NCBI GenBank assembly: GCA_024404275.1
Contig: JAKSQG010000059.1
Location: forward strand, 1 to 9,370
Origin: Clostridia bacterium
GTDB taxonomy: Bacteria > Bacillota > Clostridia > Christensenellales > Aristaeellaceae
Direction of reading: 5' to 3'
Length of the DNA stretch: 9,370 nt
This document shows, piece by piece, positions 1-6,915 of this stretch. A program made the position numbers and the translations under genes. Under the pieces are notes generated by a model. The model saw nothing but the letters and a program-made list of their open reading frames with translations, did not search any database and was not told the origin of the DNA. Position 1 is the first letter of the stretch; each line of letters begins with the position of its first letter.

Positions 1-2157
1 CAAATGGTAGCGCGCATGCGTCACTTTCATCCGAATGCCGATGCCGCGCTGATCGAAAAAGCGTATGCCTTTGCCGAAAAGGTGCACGGCGGTCAGCGCC
101 GTCTGAGCGGCGAGCCTTATATTGTACACCCCGTTTATGTAGCGAGCATTCTGACGGAGATTGGCATTGACGCCCCGACCATCGCGGCGGGCCTTTTGCA
201 TGACACGGTGGAAGACTGCAAGGACGTGACGCTGGAGACCATCGATACCGAATTCGGTCCCGAGGTGGCGCGGCTGGTGGACGGCGTGACCAAGCTGAGC
301 AAGCTGGATTTTACCAACCGTGAGGAGCAGCAGGCGGAGACGCTGCGCAAAATGATTCTGGCGATGGGCAAGGATATCCGCGTGGTGCTCATCAAGTTGG
401 CCGACCGTCTGCACAACATGCGTACGCTCAAATTCAAATCTCCCGAGCGTCAGGTGGCTATCGCCCACGAAACGCTGGATATCTATGCCCCTCTGGCGCA
501 TCGTCTGGGTGTTTACACCATCAAGGCGGAGCTGGAGGACCTGTCCCTGCGCTATATCGATCCCGACGGCTATCAGGAAGTGGCGCGCAAGGTGGGCATG
601 AAGCGTGCCGAACGCGAGGCAAACATCCAGATCGTGATGGAAGAGCTGTCGCAGAAGCTGACGGAAATGGGCATCAAGCACGATATCGCCGGCCGTCCCA
701 AGCATCTGTACAGCATTTACCGCAAAATGGTGCTGCACAACAAGCCGTTTGAACAGATCTATGACCTGATCGCCATCCGTGTGCTGGTACGCTCCATTCC
801 CGAATGCTATACCGTGCTGGGTGTGTGTCATACGCTGTGGTCACAGGTGCCGGGACGCTTCAAGGATTATATCTCGGTGCCCAAGAACAACATGTATCAG
901 TCGCTGCATACCACGGTGGTGGGCGGCAGACGCATGCCCTTCCCGTTTGAAGTTCAGATTCGCACCTATGAGATGCACCATGTGGCAGAATACGGCATTG
1001 CCGCGCACTGGCGCTATAAGGAGGGCGGCGGAGGCGAGGATGGCTTTGACAAGAAGCTGTTCTGGCTGCGTCAGATCCTCGACTGGCAGAACGAGACCCG
1101 CGACAGTCAGGAATTCCTGGACGGCTTGAAGACGGACCTTTTCTCCGAACAGGTGTTTATCTTTACACCCAAGGGCGATATCATTGATATGCCCCGCGGT
1201 GCTACTCCGCTGGATTTTGCCTATCGTGTGCACAGCGCCGTGGGCAACAGCTGTGTGGGTGCCAAGATCAACGGCCGCATCGTGCCGCTGGATACGCCGC
1301 TGGAGACGGGCGACCGCGTGGAGATCATGACGTCCTCCAACTCCAAGGGCCCCAGCATGGACTGGCTCAAGATCGTCAAAACGCAGGCAGCCCGCAGCAA
1401 GATCCGTCAGTATTTCCGCCGTGAGCTGCGCGGTGAGAACGTTGAAAAGGGCAAGGACCTGCTGGACCGTGAGGCCAAACGCCGCGGTTTGGTGCTGGGT
1501 ACCCTGCTTAAGGATGAATATGTGGAGCCGCTGCTGCAGCGCTACTGCTTTGCCGATATTGAGGATATCTACGGCGCGGTGGGCTCCGGCATGGTGGCTT
1601 CGGCCTATGTCATCTCCCGTCTGTTTGAGGAGCAGCACAAGAGCCAGGAGGCGCAGGAGGTCAAGCTGCCGCCTCAACTGACCGAGGAAAAGCAGGCGCA
1701 ATTGCAGCAGGGCAAGCCGACACAGGGTATTTATGTGGAGGGCGATACCGGTCTGCTGGTGCGTTTTGCCCGCTGCTGCAGCCCTGTTCCTGGTGATGAC
1801 ATCGTGGGCTATATCACCCGCGGCCGCGGCGTGACGGTGCATAAGTGCGACTGCGTCAATGCCAACAACGAGCCGGAAAGACGCGTCAATGTATCGTGGG
1901 CGCAGCAGAATACCGGACGATTCAATACCACGCTCAGCGTAATTGCCTATGACCACGAGGGCTTGCTGGGCGAAATGACCGTTTATGTGCAGGACAGCGG
2001 CGCGCCCATCAGCGCGGTCAACGTCAAGGTCAATCCCAACAAGACCTGCTCCATCACCATGGTCATTCAGGTCGAGAGCAGAGAACAGGTGGACGCCGTG
2101 CTCCGTCGGCTGCAGAAGCGGCCTGACGTGATCGAGGCGTTCCGTATCGGAGGCTGA
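1..2157 (+). CDS. relA: Bifunctional (p)ppGpp synthetase/hydrolase, Rel family (5' end probably outside the window)
   Basis: This cytoplasmic stringent-response enzyme makes (p)ppGpp from ATP and GTP/GDP and hydrolyses it. Residue numbers count from the ATG at 4. The N-terminal HD hydrolase domain has His42, the His66-Asp67 pair with Glu70-Asp71, and Asp134 in the LADRLHNMR stretch. The synthetase domain (about 225-335) carries GRPKHLYSIYRKM and RFKD at 285-288; RxKD is the form found in bifunctional Rel, where RelA-only enzymes have an acidic version. A TGS domain spans about 383-444, the Cys-rich ARCCSPVPGD motif lies at 589-598, and an ACT domain ends the protein. Both hydrolase and synthetase residues look intact. 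The frame is open to base 1, and relatives have some ten or more residues before the equivalent of ARMRHFHP, so the true start is probably upstream of the window; ATG 4 or ATG 16 are the alternatives. It ends in TGA and overlaps dtd by one base. Confidence 0.96.
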   Translation, partial: QMVARMRHFHPNADAALIEKAYAFAEKVHGGQRRLSGEPYIVHPVYVASILTEIGIDAPTIAAGLLHDTVEDCKDVTLETIDTEFGPEVARLVDGVTKLSKLDFTNREEQQAETLRKMILAMGKDIRVVLIKLADRLHNMRTLKFKSPERQVAIAHETLDIYAPLAHRLGVYTIKAELEDLSLRYIDPDGYQEVARKVGMKRAEREANIQIVMEELSQKLTEMGIKHDIAGRPKHLYSIYRKMVLHNKPFEQIYDLIAIRVLVRSIPECYTVLGVCHTLWSQVPGRFKDYISVPKNNMYQSLHTTVVGGRRMPFPFEVQIRTYEMHHVAEYGIAAHWRYKEGGGGEDGFDKKLFWLRQILDWQNETRDSQEFLDGLKTDLFSEQVFIFTPKGDIIDMPRGATPLDFAYRVHSAVGNSCVGAKINGRIVPLDTPLETGDRVEIMTSSNSKGPSMDWLKIVKTQAARSKIRQYFRRELRGENVEKGKDLLDREAKRRGLVLGTLLKDEYVEPLLQRYCFADIEDIYGAVGSGMVASAYVISRLFEEQHKSQEAQEVKLPPQLTEEKQAQLQQGKPTQGIYVEGDTGLLVRFARCCSPVPGDDIVGYITRGRGVTVHKCDCVNANNEPERRVNVSWAQQNTGRFNTTLSVIAYDHEGLLGEMTVYVQDSGAPISAVNVKVNPNKTCSITMVIQVESREQVDAVLRRLQKRPDVIEAFRIGG
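2149..2153 (+). promoter_or_regulatory. Ribosome binding site of dtd, inside the end of rel
   Basis: GGAGG lies in the last sense codons of rel. It is only 3 bases from the ATG at 2157 but 6 bases from the ATG at 2160. This favours 2160 as the working start of dtd and suggests translational coupling to rel. Confidence 0.7.
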
Positions 2158-2609
2158 TGATGCGGGCTGTTGTGCAGAGGGTCACGGAAGCATCCGTGAA
2201 GGTCAATGGAGAGATCGTGGGCAGCATCGGTCAGGGACTGATGGTGCTGCTGGGCGTCAAGACGGGCGATACCGAAAAGGACGCCTTGTATATGGCGGAT
2301 AAGATCCTCAAATTGCGTATTTTTGAGGATGAAAACGGCAAAATGAACCGTTCTTTGAAGGATATCGGCGGCAGTGTGCTGTGCGTGAGCCAGTTTACGC
2401 TGCTGGGCGACTGCCGCGGGCAGAACCGTCCGGGCTTTACGCAGGCGGAGGCTCCTGAAAGAGCGAACGAACTGTATGAGCGCGTCTGCGCTCGCATGCG
2501 TGAACAGGATGTGACCGTGGAAACGGGCATCTTCCGTACGGATATGAAGGTGGCGCTGGTCAACGACGGCCCCATCACCATTCTGGTGGACAGCGAAAAA
2601 ACATTTTAA
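2157..2609 (+). CDS. dtd: D-aminoacyl-tRNA deacylase
   Basis: Dtd removes D-amino acids wrongly attached to tRNA, as a cytoplasmic homodimer acting in translation quality control. The 150-residue length is normal for the family. The two active-site signatures are present: SQFT at residues 78-81, within CVSQFTLLGD, and the Gly-cisPro loop as NDGPIT at 136-141 (usually NxGPVT). Two ATG codons stand in tandem at 2157 and 2160. Relatives usually begin MRxVVQRV, which matches the second ATG, and the ribosome site is better spaced for it, so the mature protein may be 149 residues. The first ATG shares its A with the rel TGA. It lies 12 bases before the metallo-hydrolase gene. Dtd directly after Rel is a common order in Firmicutes. 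The stop is TAA. Confidence 0.95.
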   Translation: MMRAVVQRVTEASVKVNGEIVGSIGQGLMVLLGVKTGDTEKDALYMADKILKLRIFEDENGKMNRSLKDIGGSVLCVSQFTLLGDCRGQNRPGFTQAEAPERANELYERVCARMREQDVTVETGIFRTDMKVALVNDGPITILVDSEKTF

Positions 2610-2621
2610 GGAAACAAAAAC

Positions 2622-3203
2622 ATGCTGATTGAAAAGCTTCCGCTGGGCGAGCTGATGACCAACTGCTATCTGGTGGCGGAGAATGAGACGAGCCCGCTGG
2701 TGGTGATCGATCCCGGCGATGACACGGCAAAGCTGCGTGCGGCAATCGGGGAGCGCAAGGTGGCGGGTGTGCTGATCACACACGCGCATTTTGACCATAT
2801 TCTGGGGCTGGAAGCGCTCCGGGGCGCACCCATTTATGTGCATGAGGCGGACGAGGTTTCGCTGTGCAGCGAGACGGCTGCCGCGGGCTACGGACGCGTG
2901 AACCGCGTGCCCGCGACCGATACCGTGCACGAGGGCGATGTGATAACGCTTGGCGGGTTGGAATTCATCGTGCTGCATACACCGGGGCATACACCCGGCA
3001 GCGTGTGCTATCAGTGCGGTGATACCCTGTTCAGCGGCGACACTTTGTTTGCCTCCGGCTGGGGGCGTACCGACCTGCCCGGCGGCGATGAAATGGCGAT
3101 GAGACAGTCGCTCAGGCGTTTGCTGCGCATGCCCTCCCATCTGCACATCCTGCCCGGTCACGACGTGGGTACAACACTGGCTGCCATCAGGGGGGAAAGA
3201 TGA
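2622..3203 (+). CDS. Metallo-beta-lactamase fold hydrolase, glyoxalase-II-like
   Basis: This is a small soluble Zn-dependent hydrolase of the group often annotated as hydroxyacylglutathione hydrolase or YqgX-like. The real substrate is unknown, and a clostridial host may not use glutathione. The binuclear metal site is complete: THAHFDH at 53-59 gives His54, His56, Asp58 and His59; His123 lies in TPGHTPGS; Asp140 lies in FSGDTLF; His180 lies in LPGHD. At 193 residues it is slightly short. The tail after the last His lacks the xxNPFL-like ending that I recall in many relatives. It starts at ATG 2622 with AAGGA about nine bases upstream (2608-2612). Its TGA overlaps the hemZ start by 4 bases (ATGA), so the two are probably translationally coupled. 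Confidence 0.9.
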   Translation: MLIEKLPLGELMTNCYLVAENETSPLVVIDPGDDTAKLRAAIGERKVAGVLITHAHFDHILGLEALRGAPIYVHEADEVSLCSETAAAGYGRVNRVPATDTVHEGDVITLGGLEFIVLHTPGHTPGSVCYQCGDTLFSGDTLFASGWGRTDLPGGDEMAMRQSLRRLLRMPSHLHILPGHDVGTTLAAIRGER

Positions 3204-4657
3204 AGACTGTATCCCTTTTTACCGCACAGACGGCGCTTTCCAACGATATGGCGGAGGTGCTTCGCCTGTATATGGGCAATATCGACCTGCTTGTCAACGA
3301 AGCAGGCGGCAAGATCACCCTGCACCATGAGGAAGTCATCGAGGACGATGTGCGTATCGTGAGGGTCTCGGATGGCGAACAGGCAGTCGAAACAAAAGAA
3401 GCCCTCACCGGTGACGCGGTGGTGGATAAACGCCTGCGCCGCCGTCAGGCGAAGCTGGGCGTTTACGGGCTGATGAAACGCCGCTTTGGATACGCTCCGC
3501 CGTGGGGCAGCCTGACGGGCATCCGTCCCACACGGCTGTTGTATGCCGGGCTGGAAAAAGGCCTTTCGATGGATGAAGCGGCGGAGGAGGTGCGGCGCAC
3601 CTTCGACGTCAGCGATGAAAAGCTGTCCCTGATGCGGCAGATCGTTCAGGTGCAGCAGCGTGAAATCCCCGCACCCGATGTTGACATGGCCGATATCTAT
3701 ATCGGCATCCCGTTCTGTGTTTCCCGCTGCGCCTATTGCAGCTTTTTGTCCGGAGAGGTGGGCAAGGGAACGCAGCTGGAGCCCTATACTGCCGCATTGG
3801 AAAAGGAGATCGCCCGCGGCATCCGGCTGGCGGATGAAACAGGGTATCGCCTGCGTGCCTTTTACATGGGCGGCGGTACACCTACGGCACTGCCTGCCCC
3901 GCTGCTGGACAGGGTGCTCACGGCGGCAAGGCCGCTCATTGACCGCTGCGGTGAAGTGACGGTGGAGGCGGGGCGTCCCGATACCATCGACCGCGATAAG
4001 CTGCAGGTGCTGCTGGATCATGGTGTGACGCGCATTTCGGTCAATCCGCAGACGGGGCATGACCGCACGCTGGAAAGAATTGGCCGGCGCCATACCGTGG
4101 CGCAGACCGAACAGGCGTATCTGCTTGCACGCAGCATGGGTTTCCGTCACATCAACATGGATCTGATCGCCGGGCTTCCCGGTGAGAATGCCAATGATTT
4201 TGAAAAAACGCTGGCATGGATCAAACGCCTTGCACCCGAAAGCGTGACGGTGCATACACTGTCCATCAAGCGCAGCAGCCTTTTGCATCTGTGGGAGGCG
4301 GAGCTGCCCGATGGCGGCATGGTATCGCGCATGGTACGGGCCGGCTATGAGGCAGCACAGAGCATGGGCATGCAGCCCTATTATCTGTACCGCCAGAAGT
4401 ACATGGCCGGCAATCAGGAGAATGTGGGCTACGCGTTGAAGGATCACAGCTGTATTTACAATGTGGACATGATGGAGGAGACCTGCTCGGTGCTGGCGAT
4501 GGGCGCAGGCGCCGCAAGCAAACGCGTCTCCAATGAGAAGGGCGTCATCCGCCGTGCCTTCAATGTGTCGGATATTCGTCAGTATATCGAGCGCGTGGAT
4601 GAAATGGCGGAACGCAAGGAAGCGCTGTTTTTGCGCGGAGAGGAAAGTAAATGCTGA
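3200..4657 (+). CDS. hemZ: Radical SAM protein HemZ (coproporphyrinogen dehydrogenase family)
   Basis: HemZ is related to HemN/HemW and is annotated as oxygen-independent coproporphyrinogen III dehydrogenase. Its actual reaction is less secure than for HemN, since many carriers lack a full haem pathway. The 485-residue protein has an N-terminal extension of about 165 residues typical of HemZ, including PPWGSLTGIRPTRL at about 100-113. The radical SAM barrel follows, with the cluster-binding motif CVSRCAYC (Cys173, Cys177, Cys180) and the SAM-binding GGGTPT at 224-229. A HemN-like segment HINMDLIAGLPGE comes later. All expected cluster residues are intact. The start is the ATG of an ATGA overlap with the preceding gene. 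The TGA lies 7 bases inside the next gene. Position after Rel, Dtd and a metallo-hydrolase is the usual clostridial context. Confidence 0.93.
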   Translation: MKTVSLFTAQTALSNDMAEVLRLYMGNIDLLVNEAGGKITLHHEEVIEDDVRIVRVSDGEQAVETKEALTGDAVVDKRLRRRQAKLGVYGLMKRRFGYAPPWGSLTGIRPTRLLYAGLEKGLSMDEAAEEVRRTFDVSDEKLSLMRQIVQVQQREIPAPDVDMADIYIGIPFCVSRCAYCSFLSGEVGKGTQLEPYTAALEKEIARGIRLADETGYRLRAFYMGGGTPTALPAPLLDRVLTAARPLIDRCGEVTVEAGRPDTIDRDKLQVLLDHGVTRISVNPQTGHDRTLERIGRRHTVAQTEQAYLLARSMGFRHINMDLIAGLPGENANDFEKTLAWIKRLAPESVTVHTLSIKRSSLLHLWEAELPDGGMVSRMVRAGYEAAQSMGMQPYYLYRQKYMAGNQENVGYALKDHSCIYNVDMMEETCSVLAMGAGAASKRVSNEKGVIRRAFNVSDIRQYIERVDEMAERKEALFLRGEESKC

Positions 4658-5367
4658 TCTGGGTTGCTGCGACCTTTTTATCTTCCTTGGTAAAGGGACT
4701 GTGCGGCTTTGCAAACGCTATCGTATTCAATGCCATGCTGAACTTTGCCAATAACCCGGTGGAGATTTCACCTGTGTGTCTGCTCATCGGCGCTCCCACA
4801 AATATGGTGCTCAGCTGGAAGGGACGTAAACTGATCCGCAAGGAGCTGGTGGCGCTTCCGATCTTGCTGATCCTGATCGGCAGTTTTCTTGGCGCAATGG
4901 CTTTGAAAAACGGTGATGCGCGCATCATTAAAATGGTCTTTGGCTTTTTTATTGCGGCGATGGGCGGCAGTATGCTGCTCAAGCGCAATAAAAAAGAACA
5001 GAAAAAGCCCGGAAAGCTTTTTCTGTACGGTGTCGGACTTCTGTCCGGTCTGTTATGCGGTTTGTATGGCGTAGGGGCGATGATGAGTGCGTATTTCAGC
5101 CGTGTGACAGAGGATACCGCCAGCTTCAAGGCCAATATGTGCTTTGTGTTTGTGATCGAAAACGTGGTACGGCTGGTGACTTATGCGGTATCCGGACTGA
5201 TGACCGCGGGGGTACTGCTGAAAGGCGCGGTGCTGCTGCCCGTTTCGTTCCTGGGACTGGCTGCCGGTATGCTGATGGCCAAAAAACTGGATGAAAAGAA
5301 GGCAAAGCTGCTCATCTATGTGCTGCTGATCATTTCCGGTGTGGTGCTGATCGCGCAGAATCTTTAA
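4651..5367 (+). CDS. TauE/SafE-family (TSUP, former DUF81) membrane transporter
   Basis: This 238-residue integral membrane protein is probably an anion exporter of the TSUP group, whose members handle sulfite, sulfoacetate or related organosulfur anions; the substrate cannot be read here. Hydrophobic stretches lie at about 1-27, 66-84, 91-110, 123-146, 163-183, 185-209 and 219-238. A charged loop at about 111-122 (KRNKKEQKKPGK) separates two similar halves. Each half carries the family Gly-rich signature, VKGLCGFANAI near 14-24 and LCGLYGVGAMM near 135-145, as expected from internal duplication. The start overlaps hemZ by 7 bases and GGAGAGG (4637-4643) is well placed, so it belongs to the operon. 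In many clostridia hisS and aspS follow hemZ, so this neighbour is a local variation. It ends in TAA, overlapping the convergent degV stop. Confidence 0.85.
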   Translation: MLIWVAATFLSSLVKGLCGFANAIVFNAMLNFANNPVEISPVCLLIGAPTNMVLSWKGRKLIRKELVALPILLILIGSFLGAMALKNGDARIIKMVFGFFIAAMGGSMLLKRNKKEQKKPGKLFLYGVGLLSGLLCGLYGVGAMMSAYFSRVTEDTASFKANMCFVFVIENVVRLVTYAVSGLMTAGVLLKGAVLLPVSFLGLAAGMLMAKKLDEKKAKLLIYVLLIISGVVLIAQNL

Positions 5368-6194
5368 GCATCCAGACCGATGAACACGGCGCCGCTTTCG
5401 CCGTAATAGCCGGTCAGACCGCGGGTCTCGGCGATGCGGGCTTCCGCCGCAGGGAAACGGCTCTTGAGCGCGTCAAGGACCTTATGTGCAAGATCTTCGT
5501 TGCTGGTGTGTGTCACGATCAGCTTGCCGGGGTTCAGCTACAGCTTTTCGATGGAGCGCAGGATCTCCGTGACGGCGCTTTTATCGTTGCGGCATTTGGC
5601 AACCGGCTGAAGCGTTCCCTACGGGGATGCCGTGCCCAGGATGCGGATGCCCAGCACGCCAACGGCAGCGGCAACAGCCTTGCTGACACGTCCGTTTTGA
5701 GCCATGTTGTGCAGCGAGCGGAGAACAAAAAAGAGCCGTGTGCTTTTGATATAAGCTTCCACATCGGCGCAGATGCGCTCGAACGGGAGCTTTTTTTGTG
5801 CAAGCTCGTTGATCTTTTCAACGATCAGACGCAGGGCGGGACCTGTGGTCAGCGAATCGAACACATGGATGCGGCAGTTCGGGTGGGATTCCAGATAAAT
5901 CGCCCGGGCATTCATGGCAGCGTTGTAGGCGCCGGATAAGGCACCGGTGATCACGGGTACATAGATCTCATCCGCTCCTTCAAAGGCATTGAGCCACAGC
6001 CCTGTGCCGGGACAGGCAGTGTGGGAAGGTCCCCTGAAGGAAGATAAAGTATCCAGCATGTCACGAACGTTCAGGTCGGCATTATCCGTCCAGTCATTTT
6101 CACCGGCGGTGATGGTCAGCGGAACGGATACAAAATCGGCATTGTCCAGCTGCGTGAGATCGCAGGAAGAGTCGCAGACGATGCGTCTAATCAT
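5364..6194 (-). CDS. DegV family fatty-acid-binding protein, interrupted by two in-frame TAG codons
   Basis: DegV (FakB-like) proteins bind a fatty acid and present it to the FakA kinase for phospholipid synthesis. The protein starts MIRRIVCDSSCDLTQL and carries PSHTACPGTG, TGALSGAYNAA and HVFDSLTTGPALRL, all clear family blocks. Under the standard code it stops after 191 residues at TAG (5619-5621). The same frame then continues with GTLQPVAKCRNDKSAV, meets a second TAG at 5538-5540 (codon 219), and runs on through LNPGKLIVTHTSNEDL and AETRGLTGYYGESGAVFIG to TAA at 5364-5366. That ending is typical of the family, and 276 residues is the normal length. No frameshift or other stop is present. 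The ATG at 6192-6194 has GGAGGA just upstream. It is either an intact gene in which TAG is read as an amino acid, or a very young pseudogene. Its TAA overlaps the tauE stop. Confidence 0.8.
5538..5540 (-). other. In-frame TAG, codon 219 of degV
   Basis: The codon reads TAG on the minus strand between SIEKL and LNPGKLIVTH, in a variable position just before a conserved strand. It is the second and last interruption of degV; the remaining 57 codons to the TAA are open and family-like. Confidence 0.9.
5619..5621 (-). other. In-frame TAG, codon 192 of degV
   Basis: The codon reads TAG on the minus strand between TASP and GTLQPVAKC. This is a conserved stretch in which relatives generally carry a polar residue such as Glu or Gln. 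Changing one base (CAG or GAG) would restore a sense codon. Coding potential continues unbroken on both sides. Confidence 0.9.
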
Positions 6195-6261
6195 AAGTCC
6201 TCCAGCATGATACGATCGGGATGATAAGTCTGTATTATCGGGTTTTAATAACCGATGATGC

Positions 6262-6290
6262 AGTATAACACGGTTTTTGATAATTGTAAA
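6262..6290 (-). promoter_or_regulatory. Promoter of degV
   Basis: On the minus strand, TTTACA (6285-6290) and TATACT (6262-6267) are separated by 17 bases. Each differs from the vegetative sigma consensus at one position. The -10 box lies about 67 bases before the degV ATG. An intact promoter argues against long-standing decay of degV. Confidence 0.7.
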
Positions 6291-6307
6291 TAAGTTTTTC
6301 AAAAACC
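6272..6307. repeat. 9-bp perfect inverted repeat between the divergent promoters
   Basis: GGTTTTTGA (6272-6280) and TCAAAAACC (6299-6307) are exact reverse complements separated by 18 bases. The left arm lies in the spacer of the degV promoter, its -35 box is between the arms, and the right arm ends 3 bases before the DUF1836 -35 box. This is a plausible operator acting on both genes; chance in A+T-rich DNA cannot be excluded. Confidence 0.5.
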
Positions 6308-6310
6308 TGT

Positions 6311-6339
6311 TTGCAATATGGAACAATATGGTTTACAAT
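6311..6339 (+). promoter_or_regulatory. Promoter of the DUF1836 gene
   Basis: TTGCAA (6311-6316) and TACAAT (6334-6339) are separated by 17 bases, a good vegetative-type match. It lies 22 bases before the ATG at 6362 and points away from the degV promoter. Confidence 0.65.
6314..6331 (+). repeat. 8-bp direct repeat inside the DUF1836 promoter
   Basis: CAATATGG occurs at 6314-6321 and again at 6324-6331, a 10-base period of about one helical turn. Both copies lie mainly in the spacer between the -35 and -10 boxes, and a shorter CAATA follows at 6336-6340. The position suits binding of a repressor or a MerR-type activator. Confidence 0.5.
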
Positions 6340-6361
6340 AAAGCGGTGGAAGGAGCATTGT

Positions 6362-6898
6362 ATGAACGAAACGTTTGAGACCCGTCTCAGGCAGACGGTG
6401 GAAGGCTTTCATCTGCCGCGCTATCAATAGATCCCCGACATCGGTCTGTACCTTGAGCAGGCGGTGCGCTGGGTCAACCGCTATACGCCTATTTTTTCCG
6501 AAAATGAGATCACGGCATCCATGATCTCCAATTATGTCAAGCACCATATCATTCCCGGTCCAAAGGGCAAGACCTACAGCCGGGATGCTTTGGGGCATCT
6601 GCTTTTTGTGTGCCTGATGAAGACCACGATGCCTTTGGAAGAAGTGCGCTTTACCTTTGGCATTCAGCAGCGCAGCTACGAATTCAATGTGGCATACGAT
6701 TATTTTTGCGAGGAATTTGAAAACCTGCTGGCATTTGCCTTCGGGCTGAAGGAACAGCCCGACCTTGTCGGGCATGACAACACGGTGGAAAAGGAATTAC
6801 TGCGTTCGGCATTGCTTTCGGCGGTGTATCATATCCGTTTGCAGCAGTATATCCGGCTTCTCAAAGAGAGTGAGGAGCAGGATGGAAGCCGTGCCTGA
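6362..6898 (+). CDS. DUF1836 protein with winged-helix-like domain, interrupted by one in-frame TAG
   Basis: The molecular role of DUF1836 proteins is not established. The segment ITASMISNYVKHHIIPGPKGKTYSRDALGHLL resembles a MerR-like helix-turn-helix, so a DNA-binding regulator is likely. The ATG at 6362 follows AAGGAG (6350-6355) with ideal 6-base spacing. Codons 1-22 end in FHLPRYQ; codon 23 is TAG (6428-6430); the frame then continues IPDIGLYLEQAVRWVNRY through AYDYFCEEFEN to TGA at 6896-6898. Reading through gives 178 residues, a normal family length, and the LPRYxxIPDxxLY block that opens the domain spans the TAG. Under the standard code only a 22-residue peptide is made, unless translation restarts at GTG 6464, which lacks a convincing ribosome site and would lose this block. 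Promoter, ribosome site and terminator are all intact. Confidence 0.8.
6428..6430 (+). other. In-frame TAG, codon 23 of the DUF1836 gene
   Basis: TAG follows a CAA (Gln) codon and interrupts LPRYQ / IPDIGLY. Relatives usually have an acidic or polar residue at this place, so Gln or Glu would fit. It is the only interruption between the ATG and the TGA. Confidence 0.9.
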
Positions 6899-6915
6899 AG
6901 GACGGTTTGTGAAAA

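Noticed and set aside
841..1956. Long minus-strand open frame (371 codons) opposite rel
   Set aside because: It is a shadow of rel in G+C-rich coding DNA. The plus strand has full conserved domains, and the minus translation is low-complexity His/Leu/Gln-rich with no family match.
3158..4714. Minus-strand open frame of 518 codons opposite hemZ
   Set aside because: The plus-strand hemZ has intact radical SAM motifs. The opposite frame crosses three gene boundaries and shows no ribosome site or recognisable domain.
5484..5939. Plus-strand open frame of 151 codons across the TAG-containing part of degV
   Set aside because: The minus strand carries the recognised DegV protein. The plus translation matches no family and has no ribosome site.
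6195..6326. Upstream extension of degV by 44 codons
   Set aside because: The extension covers the degV promoter boxes, and the ATG at 6192-6194 begins exactly where DegV proteins usually begin, with GGAGGA before it.
6464..6898. Treating DUF1836 as a 144-residue gene starting at GTG 6464
   Set aside because: It would omit the conserved LPRY/IPDIGLY opening of the domain and lacks a good ribosome site, whereas ATG 6362 has an ideal one.
5364..6898. TAG read as pyrrolysine
   Set aside because: DegV and DUF1836 are not methylamine methyltransferases and no pyrrolysine genes are in view. Three TAGs in unrelated housekeeping-type proteins fit general suppression or decay better.
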